Shown: positions 54,277-64,000 of the stretch, piece after piece
How the letters are laid out: every line of letters starts with the position of its first letter
How positions within the stretch are numbered: position 1 is the stretch's first letter
NCBI GenBank assembly: GCA_018806915.1
Contig: JAGKQI010000073.1
Coordinates: 1,116,001-1,180,000 of the forward strand
Source of the DNA: Phytophthora colocasiae
Taxonomy: Eukaryota; Oomycota; Peronosporomycetes; Peronosporales; Peronosporaceae
DNA: 64,000 nucleotides
Reading direction: 5' to 3'
Notes under the pieces: model-generated
The model's input: only the letters and a program-made list of their open reading frames with translations
Told to the model about the DNA's origin: nothing
Databases searched by the model: none
Made by a program: the position numbers and the translations under genes

Positions 54277-55248
54277 ATGGCTCGAAAAGGGAGTAAAAGC
54301 TGTGACGTTAATGCTCGAAAGTCGCTGCCAAAGGAATTTGACGCTAACGAGCAAGAATGGCTAAGTCGTGCGTGGATTAAAGTCGCGAACGAGACGGTGC
54401 AGCACGATGTGGATTTGACGAAAGCTGTCATAGCTGACTACACACAGGAAATGTGCAAGTCATTCTGGGAGTTGGTGGAGAAAGAATACGCCAAAATCGC
54501 GCCGAAAAAGCGGTTCAGAGAAGCGGAAGCTCTTTTCTCACAATGGGACGCAATGCTTCCGGATCTGACGGATTTTCTGGGAGCCTTTATGCACGTACAA
54601 GAAGGTGTTGATGAACGTACTGGCCAAGATGCAGAAAACAACCGTGAGATGGTGCTAGCGTCCGTGAGGAAGGCATTTTATGAGAAACATGACTACGAAT
54701 TCCAGTATGAAGTCACGACAAGACTTCTGGTACTTCACGGACACTGGCGCGATGTCTTAAAGCCACTTTTGATCCCAGATGAAGAAGAAGATGATGATGA
54801 AGAAGAAGATGGACGAGATGAAACCACCGCTGAAGATCCAGAGTCTTCGAATGACTCGGAATTTACGCCAAGAAATGACGAATCGGAGAGTGATTCGTCG
54901 TCTGACTGTCAAATGTACGAGAGTGTGGAGGCGTTGAAGGGAAAGGAAGCAGATAAAGGTGTAACTCGCCCAAGATCTGAGCAAAGTTCCGAAAATGAAG
55001 ACGATTCGACCGACCGACAGCGTCGACAGCGTCTGAATGCTGCAGGTGACGCTATTTTCCGCAGTGAAATGCAGTTCAGTGAAGCTTTCAGTGCGAAGCA
55101 ACTGGAAGTGATGGAACGTCAACTGGATTGGAAAATAATGACGCGCAGTGAGGAAGGGCTGAGTGGTGAGGCTGCGGAGTATATCCGCTTACAGCGAGCC
55201 CAAATCTTGCAAAAGATTCGAAAGCAGTCGGAAGAAGTACAGGATTGA
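54277..55248 (+). CDS. Myb/SANT-like DNA-binding protein
   Basis: The frame could begin at 54,223, but the first 18 residues would make a hydrophobic leader and the DNA just before 54,277 (a pyrimidine tract ending TTGCAG) looks like an intron 3' end, so the ATG at 54,277 (MARKGSKSC) is preferred. The next 90 residues read as a trihelical Myb/SANT-like domain with spaced aromatic residues: EWLSRAWIKV, then FWELVEKEY, then LFSQWDAMLPDL. It resembles the plant NAM-associated/GST-T3-like families that also occur in transposon-derived proteins. An acidic serine-rich linker (about residues 165-225) and a basic helical tail follow. A nuclear role is likely. Confidence 0.65.
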   Translation: MARKGSKSCDVNARKSLPKEFDANEQEWLSRAWIKVANETVQHDVDLTKAVIADYTQEMCKSFWELVEKEYAKIAPKKRFREAEALFSQWDAMLPDLTDFLGAFMHVQEGVDERTGQDAENNREMVLASVRKAFYEKHDYEFQYEVTTRLLVLHGHWRDVLKPLLIPDEEEDDDEEEDGRDETTAEDPESSNDSEFTPRNDESESDSSSDCQMYESVEALKGKEADKGVTRPRSEQSSENEDDSTDRQRRQRLNAAGDAIFRSEMQFSEAFSAKQLEVMERQLDWKIMTRSEEGLSGEAAEYIRLQRAQILQKIRKQSEEVQD

Positions 55249-55563
55249 GCACTGCAACAGCCAAATTTGTTCACATTTGTGCTCCTCGAGATGAATGGCA
55301 AAGTTACACAGGATAAGGCTCAAAATTGTGTTCCCTGACGAAATTCCTGAAAAGGAAAAAAAATCGTGAAGATCAACACGTTGTTACACCGAAAGTGGAG
55401 ACGGATGAGTACGTGACCTACTAAGCCAAACAAATCGACGTACTTCTAGTATTCTCTGATACCCCCAAGACACGACCAAGACAGGAGAAAATAATGAAAC
55501 TAAAAATGCTGTTCTCTTCTTTCCGTACGTGCATTTCTGTCATAGATACTGATTTTCCTGGCT
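55249..55563. other. Convergent intergenic segment
   Basis: The 3' ends of the SANT-like and GOST genes face each other here over 315 bp. AT-rich with a poly-A run near 55,356. Terminators are expected, but nothing specific was recognised. Confidence 0.45.
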
Positions 55564-57201
55564 TTAGGCTAGATCGGTATCACGGATTTCATCGACACCA
55601 GCAAGTTCCACTTGATCAGGCTCCACAACTTTGTCACTAGTTTTCAGCACTGCCTTGGACTCTGGATCTTCTCCGTTGGTTCGTTTACTCTTCCGTAGAC
55701 TATTGAGTGTTGAGATGGATGGAGCGTACAGGTAGCACAGCGTGTATACGTAGATATTGAAAATCGTCTGGAGTGACGTCCAAGCTCCGCCACTTGTCGG
55801 AGTGGGCGAGAACTCGCCACTTGCAAAACCCGCGAACGAAGCGATGACCATCAAGACACTCAGCACCACCAAATACCGGTATCGCATTCGACGACTTCGA
55901 ATCTCCCGGAAGCTCATAGCGATGAGGATACCGTACCAAACGATGAAAACGGCACTAAGAAGTCCACAAAGTGTCTTGAGGGACGCAAATGTACTGTTTT
56001 CCGCTAAGGGGTCCCAGGTAACGTCGTTATTGCGGTAGTATTTGATGTAGCCGTAGTAAATGACCATCATCCACCAGAAAAATGCCACGAAGAGTAATTT
56101 GGGACCGAAAAACTTGACGTTCGACACACCGTTCTCCTTCCCTTGTAGACGTAAATTGTCAATTGAAACTAGCCAGAACAGTAGGAGCATCTGGAAGAAT
56201 GTGACTTGGAACCCAACGCTGAGGATTCGAGCTGCGTTGCTACCGTATTTCGCTTCTGTGAAGTAGAACGGGTCATTGAAGAGAATGAGTGACAAAGCGA
56301 GAGCCATGACGAAGCCTTGCTCGACGTTCTGTTCCCGTGATGACAGTTTATTGACACTAAAGATGTACCAGGCAGTGATGAAAGCCGATTCGAACAAGAA
56401 GAAGAACTTGACACCAATAAGCCACTTCGTGAACGATTCCGTACCCCAAGTCTTCCGGAATTGAACGTTTGAGCCAATGACAACTAAACTTTCTGTTGAA
56501 TTGAACAGAACATCCACTTGATAGTCGTTAAAGTCAATATCCCCGAATCGTAAGAAATAGGCCGGTTCACAGTACGCGTTTCCTTCTTGACATTCGATGA
56601 GAACTGTCTTCTGAACGACGTTCGTGATAACATTGGTAGAGGTAATATTACCACTGGACTCGTTCAGGTAGAACCCTTTAACGTGTGGAGTCATCGTGAC
56701 GTCAAAGGATCGAGCTTTTTTCTGGAGGTTTGGAAACGAAGCCTCGATGTAGAAGTAGCGGTTGAACTGGGATAAACCGTTCAGTCCGAACGAGTAATGA
56801 ACGCTGTGAAGAGTTTGCGCATAGCTGGAGAATGGGCGGTTCGTCCGGTTCGTGCAAGCATCGAACATACACGATAAGACGGTTTTTTGCTGGGTAGAAG
56901 GGAGACTGAGCACCTCGTCGATTGCTGAAATTGTTCCGTTGGTGTCCGGGTCTTGAATTGTGGTCGTACTGTTAGATCCGAGACAGGCCTTGTAGAGACT
57001 GATGGAGAAATCCGTCTTGCATCGTGTGGGGTTGCTGGTCCAGTCCGATTTAGCAACTGGAGGTGAACCACCGAAGCCAATCAACACGAACAGAGCGAGA
57101 AACGTGATAGCAACACCAGAGACGAGAAGCAGCTTTAGCATCGACATGACGTCGATCCGCATAAAACTGCCATCTTCTGCAGGTTTGGCCTTCATTTTCA
57201 T
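55564..57201 (-). CDS. Wntless/TMEM181-like (GOST-fold) membrane protein
   Basis: A single-exon protein of 545 residues. A first membrane segment (about residues 22-46) is followed by a 230-residue lumenal domain with paired cysteines and several N-glycosylation sites, then seven predicted membrane helices. The sequence LILFNDPFYF near residue 306 matches the LFNDP motif shared by Wntless and related Golgi/seven-helix GOST proteins. The family acts in cargo transport through the secretory pathway, and a lipid-modified cargo has been shown only for animal Wntless. The C-terminal tail is acidic and Lys-rich, cytosolic. TMEM181 is the alternative label. Confidence 0.75.
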   Translation of the reverse strand: MKMKAKPAEDGSFMRIDVMSMLKLLLVSGVAITFLALFVLIGFGGSPPVAKSDWTSNPTRCKTDFSISLYKACLGSNSTTTIQDPDTNGTISAIDEVLSLPSTQQKTVLSCMFDACTNRTNRPFSSYAQTLHSVHYSFGLNGLSQFNRYFYIEASFPNLQKKARSFDVTMTPHVKGFYLNESSGNITSTNVITNVVQKTVLIECQEGNAYCEPAYFLRFGDIDFNDYQVDVLFNSTESLVVIGSNVQFRKTWGTESFTKWLIGVKFFFLFESAFITAWYIFSVNKLSSREQNVEQGFVMALALSLILFNDPFYFTEAKYGSNAARILSVGFQVTFFQMLLLFWLVSIDNLRLQGKENGVSNVKFFGPKLLFVAFFWWMMVIYYGYIKYYRNNDVTWDPLAENSTFASLKTLCGLLSAVFIVWYGILIAMSFREIRSRRMRYRYLVVLSVLMVIASFAGFASGEFSPTPTSGGAWTSLQTIFNIYVYTLCYLYAPSISTLNSLRKSKRTNGEDPESKAVLKTSDKVVEPDQVELAGVDEIRDTDLA

Positions 57202-57359
57202 TCAGAGGAGAAGAAGAAGTTGCACTGCTTGGTCAGTGAGAATTTCGAGAAATGATGTTTATTTGAGTCTTCTACACTCGCTGGCTTTGTGTCCGTTTTT
57301 ACTGAAACTCCTGGAACGGTTCTCATTCCGCTACTGCTGTAGAGAACAGTCTTCCAGGC

Positions 57360-58080
57360 CTACTCACTAAAAGACGATTCATCCTGGAAGGCACGAGCTT
57401 CACGAGCATTAGCAGCGTCAACGAACTTTGCCAGCTCTGTTTCGTTTGCAGGCGGTAAATCGCTACCGTAGAGAGCGTAAAGCTCTGTCGATGTGAATCC
57501 GTTGAAGAACTCGGACGCTTTCTCGGTGCAAGAGCCACAAAACGCCAATCGGTTGCTGCACGTGGAACAGCCTTGCAACATGTGAACGAATTCGGCTTCT
57601 GTCGAGGCGAAATGGCTCATGGCCGGCGATAACTTCCTCATCAATCGCTCAAGCTCCCGTTTATCTGTAGGGTTTACACACAATTTGTGAATCGTACAAG
57701 CATGGATATTAAAATGCACTGACGTTACCTCGGATCATCGTCTCGTTCGTCCTGTCCTGTTCGACCAACAACAGTCCATCGTGGCTATCAAGTCTAGACA
57801 AAGGACGGTAACGTCGACGTCTTGCTTCACAGATAACCTGAAGCTCCTTTTCACACTGGGATTTCACTTTCAAAGCTCTTTCAACCTTCATTTTGCTCGG
57901 CGAAGCTGAAAACAACACACACACATCAGTTTAACCAACTAAAGAGCAATGAACAACAATCTTCCAACCGTTGATAACATTCTCCAGTACACTCCTTTTC
58001 ACTAGAGGATCTGCAATAACAGTTTGTTGCTTAGGCTTTGATAAGCTTTGTTCTTGAGCAAAAGCGTCAGATCCGGACAT
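57360..58080 (-). CDS. Small Cys-containing orphan, three exons, 189 aa
   Basis: Model 58080-57993, 57905-57729 and 57664-57360, with introns of 87 and 64 nt that use GTGTAC/CAG and GTAACG/CAG borders and keep the frame. The middle part is a basic helix (VERALKVKSQCEKELQVICEARRRR). The last exon has two CxxC-like pairs in close order (CSTCSNRLAFCGSC) that could bind a metal or form disulphides. No family recognised. The first exon boundary is less certain than the others: a second GT lies a few bases away and only this one keeps phase. Confidence 0.65.
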
Positions 58081-58353
58081 TCTTCTGCAACAGATAATGA
58101 AACTGAGAAGGTTTTTATCAGGACGAGAAGGACAAACGACAACTATTTTTGATATCTTACTAGAGTCAAAGGATCAAGAAGTTCAACAAGAGAAGCAGCA
58201 GCAAAACAATTCGGTCGCTGTTTCTAAAATTATTTTTAAGCTAGGATCGATACGGGTCTTGTCCTAAAGACAAACGAGGGAGCAACGAATGCCCGCACCT
58301 TCAACGTCTCTAAAACGGTCCAACTCATACCGACGACACAAGACGCACGACGC

Positions 58354-59006
<653 letters not shown>

Positions 59007-59017
59007 GAGAAACCGCC

Positions 59018-60168
59018 ACAGCTCTCTACATATGCGCTTTTGGGGCCGAACTTGGTACGAGCATGTAAGACCATTTTATGCAGCTCGTGTCATATTCACA
59101 GGACGACAGCGTGTGTGTACGGCGCACGACCAGCGCATATGTGCTGCCAGGGACAGCTTGCCTTCACAAAGCGACAGGGGGTTCGTCAACACCGAGGGGG
59201 GTGAGCCGCGTTTTCATAGCCGAGTCATTACGACAACGCGTCACGAGCACGCAGTGGGCAACGTGTAGGCTCTGGCTGCGAGCACCACACGAGACTAAGG
59301 CAAATGCACTAGCATTCTTGACAAGTATGGAGTTGCAGGGACCTACAAGCCGTTATCAGCCGATGTATTCGTCAATTATCGCTCCGAGAAACGTTAGATC
59401 TGGTTATCCTGGCTCGAGCTTTACTAGAAGCATGCGCATAAACTTCTGTCAACGACGTTGTGGCACGGTATTGCACAAATCATCCCAACGCGCCGGGTGT
59501 ATGTGGGCGGCGTCCTCTGGACGCTACTGCTGGCACGAGAATGACCTTGTTGAGACCCAGTTGTGTCGCCATCGCGGATGATGTTCTACCACTTGAGATG
59601 GTGGTACATATATTGCTGGATCGATCCAAGTCTGGGAACTGCAACTCAAACATGTATTTGTATTGATTTCATGTTACTCACTTCCAGTTCTCCACTGGGA
59701 TGTTCAGCTTCAAGCATTTACTTACTCCAACGGTTCAAGCATCTGCGCTACCAGGGAAAGGGCTCTGTGTTCGATTGCCCAGACGTTGACCCGTGGTGTG
59801 TCGCTCTCAATTTGCGGCCTGTTGTCGCCAGCGGGCTCCAACAGCTGCTGCTACCGAGGTTGAAGCTCGCCACCTGCAGCTGCAACTTCGACTAGGATAT
59901 CCTGCAGGGCGACAAGTCAAACCAGCTCGGCGGCCAAGGACTTTACGCGCGTGTCGAGGACGGCGTACGACGGTCAGGCCAGTGTCCAACGATCAGGCAC
60001 ACCTTGCAGTTGCAGAACTTCATCATGCAAGGGTGCTCCAGGACTAGTCGAGGGTTTCTTTGCGTTTAAGTTTTTCTAATTCATTCATTCTGCATTTTGC
60101 TTTACTTATCACAAGTGCGAAAACAACAAAGAATTCTTTAGATCACTTCGCGCTACGAAGCGGAAGCG
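59018..60168. other. No gene recognised; probable retroelement leader at the right
   Basis: Several plus-strand frames of 60-170 codons overlap here, but none shows a domain, and their composition is Cys/Arg/His-rich like frame shadows. The right part (from about 60,060) is AT-rich and leads to the gag ATG of a decayed Gypsy element, so an LTR or leader is expected. I could not find its boundaries. Confidence 0.4.
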
Positions 60169-61119
60169 ATGAGCAGTCCAGACCACGGGAGTCGTGACCT
60201 GGCTATGGAGCGCGCTGATTTCACCTCGAGTGAGAGTGGAAGACGAGGTCGTGGCGCAGCGTCAGACAAGAAGCCTCCAAGCGGAGTCTGAGCATAAGGT
60301 CGAGCAAGTGGCCAAGAAGGCGGAGGTTGTCCAGCAACTTAACCTTGAGCAACTCAACCGGTCCAGCAGCAACAGGAGGCTCTGGCTGCGAAGACGACAG
60401 AGTATCCGCAACAGCAGTACGAGAACCAAGTGGAGCTGAACACCAAGCAAGCTGCCCTAAGCGCATAGGTGGAGGAGCAGCAGAAGGCTCTGGTGCAACA
60501 GTACCAGCTGATGCGGGAGGCCGCAGAAACAGTTGGACACCAAGGTCGCCAGATCGAGGATTTGAAGGAAGAGGTGTAAGTCGCTGGGGATGGATCGCTA
60601 GGAGTGCAGGCCAGGGCGGTCGCGAGCGCGACGGTAACGAACCCATGATCGGCGGAGACGCTAGTGAGAATCGAAATGAACCGACAATCACGGTGGCCAC
60701 GGGTTCGAACACGCCCGTGCCTCCTGTGTACCGCGGCTCCACGAAGAAAGAGAAGGCGGCTTTCATGGGCAGTTACCTGATCTACAAGCGACGAGTAACG
60801 GCCCTTAACCAGGGGCCGTATGGGCGAGTGTTTGTGATGCCCCTGAGTGCCTGTATTGAGCACCGGACGCTGATTCGTATCTGCATGTACGAGCTGGAAA
60901 AACCAGAGTCGGAAATTACTGAGGAAGACTGGAAGGCGTACTTATTAGCGGCTAGGCGCCCGGAAGTTCGGGATCACGCACGACTCGCACAAGCCATGCG
61001 TTCTCTGTCCATGAACACTACGCTTCCAGACGCTGAGTCCCGAGTGATGAAGCTAGTGACCGACTTCAATGAAATCCTGGATGCGCAGGATATGGATGAA
61101 TATACACGTCTTTCCGACA

Positions 61120-63195
61120 GATAAGTGAGCAAGATTCTTTCCTGGCCGTCCTATACAAACAACAGCCAATAAAAACTCGACGTAAAGATATTTTATCCAA
61201 TCAAATCAGACTGTGGTAGGGGAAACTATTCCGACAGTTCCCTGCATATATTTGTCGGAATTGCTGTCAAATTATGGATTTTATCATAATAAAACTCAGC
61301 ACAAAAAGTATTTTCCAAATATTTTAGTGATTCAGACAACTAGGTGTATTCCTACAGTAGAAATACACTATTCTACGTAGCAAGACACTGGTGGACAGTC
61401 ACCAGTGCATAACGAAAAGGTCCTTGCGGTCAATATGAGCCTCTCAGCGTTTTGTGCCTACAAACACTCAGAAGGCGCGAACGACTGCGATCAGCGCGTT
61501 CGATAGAATGCTGGAGCTCGAGGGTGTCAGAATGGAATTGTTTCGTGCTAGCATGCTTACAGACCCTTCAGGAAAACGCTTAGCTGCAACAATGGACCGG
61601 TTCGGCTATTATCTCGCCACAAACGACGGTAAGAAAGGTAATCTAGATCGTAACACTGCTACATCGTACTACAGAAATGTAAAGCTGTGGCTATTTGATC
61701 TTTGTCTATTTGTTTCAGCTAAACATGATATAAAAAGTTCCCGCATCTGCGTTTACCCACGGAAATGGACTTGTTAAAACAAGGGAAAACTCTAGATAAG
61801 CATTGCTTAAAACGTGAGAAAGGAGGGCTTGTTAACAAAGCACCATCGTGTACTAAAGAGGACTTAGGTTCTCTAATTCGTCATGTGTATAGTAATGCGC
61901 GTGTCACTTCGGACTACCAAGATGCTGCGCTAGACTGCCTCATGTGGCATTGCTTTGGGCGCTCGTCAGATCTAGGATACCTACGCAAGCAACATGTGTC
62001 AGTATCAGCGGATGGTGTCTTCTACCTGCGGCTTCTCCGGGTTAAAACGGCTGAGGAACAAGGGTTAACGCTCGTACCTGATAAGGAGGACTTCCTTACA
62101 TGCCCAATCCACTCGCTCGCAGTAGCTCTCGTGATGCAGACCGCGTCCTGCCCAGCTCTGCTTAGCCAACTTCCAGAGCTTGCGGCGGCAAGTGAGGAGC
62201 CGCTAGTCCCCGGTGTGGCATTGCAGGACTTGCTCGAACTGCGTTACTCAGGGTCAGAAGGATGGCGCCTTCGTCTACGATCGCCGCTCCTGCGCCCAGC
62301 TGTCGCTCAATCCCCGGACCTACAAGCAAAGAAGCACAAGTGAGCAGCACAACAAAGTCGAATGCAGGGAAGAAAACCCGTGGAGAGGACGGTGTTCAGG
62401 CGTACGTTAACCGCCCCCTCAAGCGCGTTGCTGAGCCCGCTGGGGCCAACACGACTTGACATCCCACTCCTTCAGGCGCGGAGGCGCCCAACATGCCAAC
62501 GGAGATGATCGCCTTGCTGCCCAGTGGATCTTCGACCGCGGCGCGCGGGACACGAGCAAGGTCAACAAAGGCTTTGCCTACGTGTACAACACGCCGCGGG
62601 AGGACCGGAAGGTTGCGGGAGTGCTGAGCGGGTGGGAGGCCGACGCAGATCCTGTAGTTCTTGATACTGCAGCGCTGGACCATGGAGCTCAAGAGCGGCT
62701 GGCATGCTTGAGTCAATTCTTGTTTAGCACCTGTACAGGACTCAAGGAAAGTTAGCAGCAAGGTCCTCACCGTCCTCACAGCGTACCCGGTCCGCTACTA
62801 CCCGCAGTTGAAAGCGCTTGCTCCGGACGCCCCGGTCGTAGATCGCGTAGGAGAGTGCTTGGGCTCAGCGGGGATCTCGGAGGCCGACGCGCTAGCCTTG
62901 TCGGTTGCGCTTAATGAGCAAGCTTCACCCGAACCAGTAAAAGAACAAGAACAGGAGGACAAGACGCACACATGCCAAGTACATCATCACCTTCTCGCTG
63001 TCATTGATGAGCCTATCGCCTCAAACCGGGCCCTCTCCGCGCGCCTTACTATCGTCGAATCCGCGTTTCTAAAATCTAAACGAAAACAAGCACTCGAAGA
63101 ACAACCACAAGAACAAACCACGTTAGATTTCCGATTTGCCCTGGCTTTGGCGAGTTTCCTGCTTGTCGAAAAATGTAGGGATGTCGGGACGGCCG
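61120..63195 (+). mobile_element. Crypton-type tyrosine-recombinase transposon
   Basis: The insert is bounded by a 5-bp direct repeat CGACA (61,115-61,119 and 63,196-63,200). With it removed, the gag frame reads on without a break. There are no long terminal inverted repeats, as expected of Cryptons, which use a tyrosine recombinase instead of a DDE transposase. The first 310 bp are AT-rich non-coding leader. The boundaries rest on frame restoration and the short repeat. Confidence 0.8.
61436..62755 (+). pseudogene. Tyrosine recombinase of the Crypton, broken
   Basis: Pieces in different frames (61,454-61,777, 61,765-62,343, 62,456-62,755) build one recombinase. A helical N-terminal core-binding part (ISAFDRMLELEGV...TATSYYRNVKLWL) precedes the catalytic domain. 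The catalytic Arg lies in WHCFGRSSDLGYL, a Lys in LLRVKTAEE, and the His-x-x-Arg box in SHSFRRGGAQ. The Tyr nucleophile is likely in FAYVYNT. Frame breaks lie near 61,770 and between 62,210 and 62,460. The trailing frame to 63,239 is a Gln/Glu-rich tail. The residue set supports a Crypton-type enzyme, but this copy cannot be functional. Confidence 0.8.
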
Positions 63196-64000
63196 CGACA
63201 TGGACGATTTCCCGCTCGAAAAGCCCAAGACGGCGGTAGAATTTCTGTGTGCGGCGCTGAAACCGCCCGCGCTCAAGCAGACAGTGATACGGAGTTGAAG
63301 CGCACTATGTACAAGTCGACCAATAAATCCGTCAAGGTATTCTTGGATTGGCTCAGGTCGCGTGTGTCTGCATTCCTGATCTTCGAGTCGGCAATCCAGC
63401 GGACGACCGGGCTGACGGAAGCCTGGCCCACCAGCAGTCAACGCCAAGCAATGCGTCACGCAACAGCGCACGATTTCAGTCGCCGAGGGCTGGAACAGCA
63501 GCAGTGGCGCCTGGGCCTAAGCCGAACTCGGTGGGATCGGGCCCTGGCAGCGACGGCACAAAGCTTCAAGGCGCTAAGAAGTCGTCAACTCCGGGCCAGC
63601 CGCGCAAGTGCTTCAAGTGTGGCGACTTGACTCACGGTGTGTTTCAGTGCCCACTGGCAAGTGCGACAGAAGCGAAGGAGCTGTACGACAAGAATCGCAA
63701 GGCGCCCAAACCAGTGGGTGTCGTTGTACTTGTCCCGGGCCTGCCGGTACAAACCATGCCTGAGGACAGTGCTGGCCAGAAGACTGGCTCGCTAGCATGC
63801 CGGGTGAACGGTGTGTTAGCAGCTTGGGCGAAACCTGACAGCGGAGCCGAAGTATCGGTAGTAACAACTCACCTGCTACAGGAGCTCAGAGCGAAGGGTC
63901 AGTGGTTGCAGTGCCGGGACCTCCAGCAATGGGAGTCCATCAAGGGAATCGCTGCTGCACCGATGGTTATCAAGCAGGAAGTCAAGCTGGACCTCCGTTT

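Larger units (their letters stand above)
60169..64000 (+). mobile_element. Decayed Ty3/Gypsy element, runs off the window
   Basis: Gag starts at about 60,169 and is broken by frameshifts (frames to 60,292, 60,194-60,439 and 60,327-61,124). The best part includes GSYLIYKRRVTALNQ, and the frame continues, after removal of the Crypton, as DDFPLEKPKTAVEFL. A further shift occurs near 63,285. A zinc knuckle CFKCGDLTHGVFQC (C-x2-C-x4-H-x4-C) lies near 63,611, and a protease motif PDSGAEVSVV near 63,838 is followed by the start of pol. The element continues to the right of the window. It is old and inactive. Confidence 0.85.

Noticed and set aside
59018..60060. Overlapping 60-167 codon plus frames as genes
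   Set aside because: No domain, no consistent codon use, heavily overlapping; not supported.

Overview
This window looks like nuclear DNA of a plant-pathogenic oomycete, most likely Phytophthora or a close relative. The evidence is compact genes with few, very short introns (47-80 nt), oomycete-type initiator elements just upstream of two genes, an oomycete-style P450 and von Willebrand/alpha-kinase genes, and a repeat load (Ty3/Gypsy, Ty1/copia, hAT, Crypton) interleaved with gene-dense blocks. All functional names come from reading motifs by eye; no search was run.

Layout. 1-7,698: the 3' part of a Ty3/Gypsy retrotransposon with an archaeal/plant-type RNase H, integrase and chromodomain (the architecture described as Chronos in oomycetes), plus a long broken open frame on the opposite strand. 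7,699-11,200: rearranged inverted copies of a broken high-copy gene family, tentatively CRN-like. 11,311-16,777: a Ty1/copia element with identical LTRs and a 5-bp target duplication, but broken genes. 16,999-28,970: genes for a cytochrome P450, a small basic protein, an EXO1-type nuclease divergent from an LYR-motif (LYRM9-like) protein, and a 2,055-residue CABIN1/Hir3-like TPR protein. 29,045-42,225: three related von Willebrand-A/alpha-kinase loci (a relic, an intact copy, and a copy with one stop codon) around a MATE transporter gene. That MATE gene is split by a young Gypsy element, which itself holds a 572-bp hAT-type insertion in gag. 42,459-58,803: a 1,403-residue orphan, a mitochondrial ABCB10-like half transporter, a coiled-coil protein, a SPRY protein, a Myb/SANT-like protein, a Wntless/GOST-fold membrane protein, a Cys-rich orphan and calmodulin. 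60,169-64,000: a decayed Gypsy element whose gag is split by a Crypton-type tyrosine-recombinase transposon.

The clearest results are the nested insertions. Removing the Gypsy element from MATE, the hAT element from gag, and the Crypton from the other gag each restores the local reading frame at the junction. The least explained item is the long antisense frame in the first Gypsy element. It shares an unusual TCCGGA-rich composition with the rest of that element and is interrupted by two in-frame TAG codons and one frameshift.
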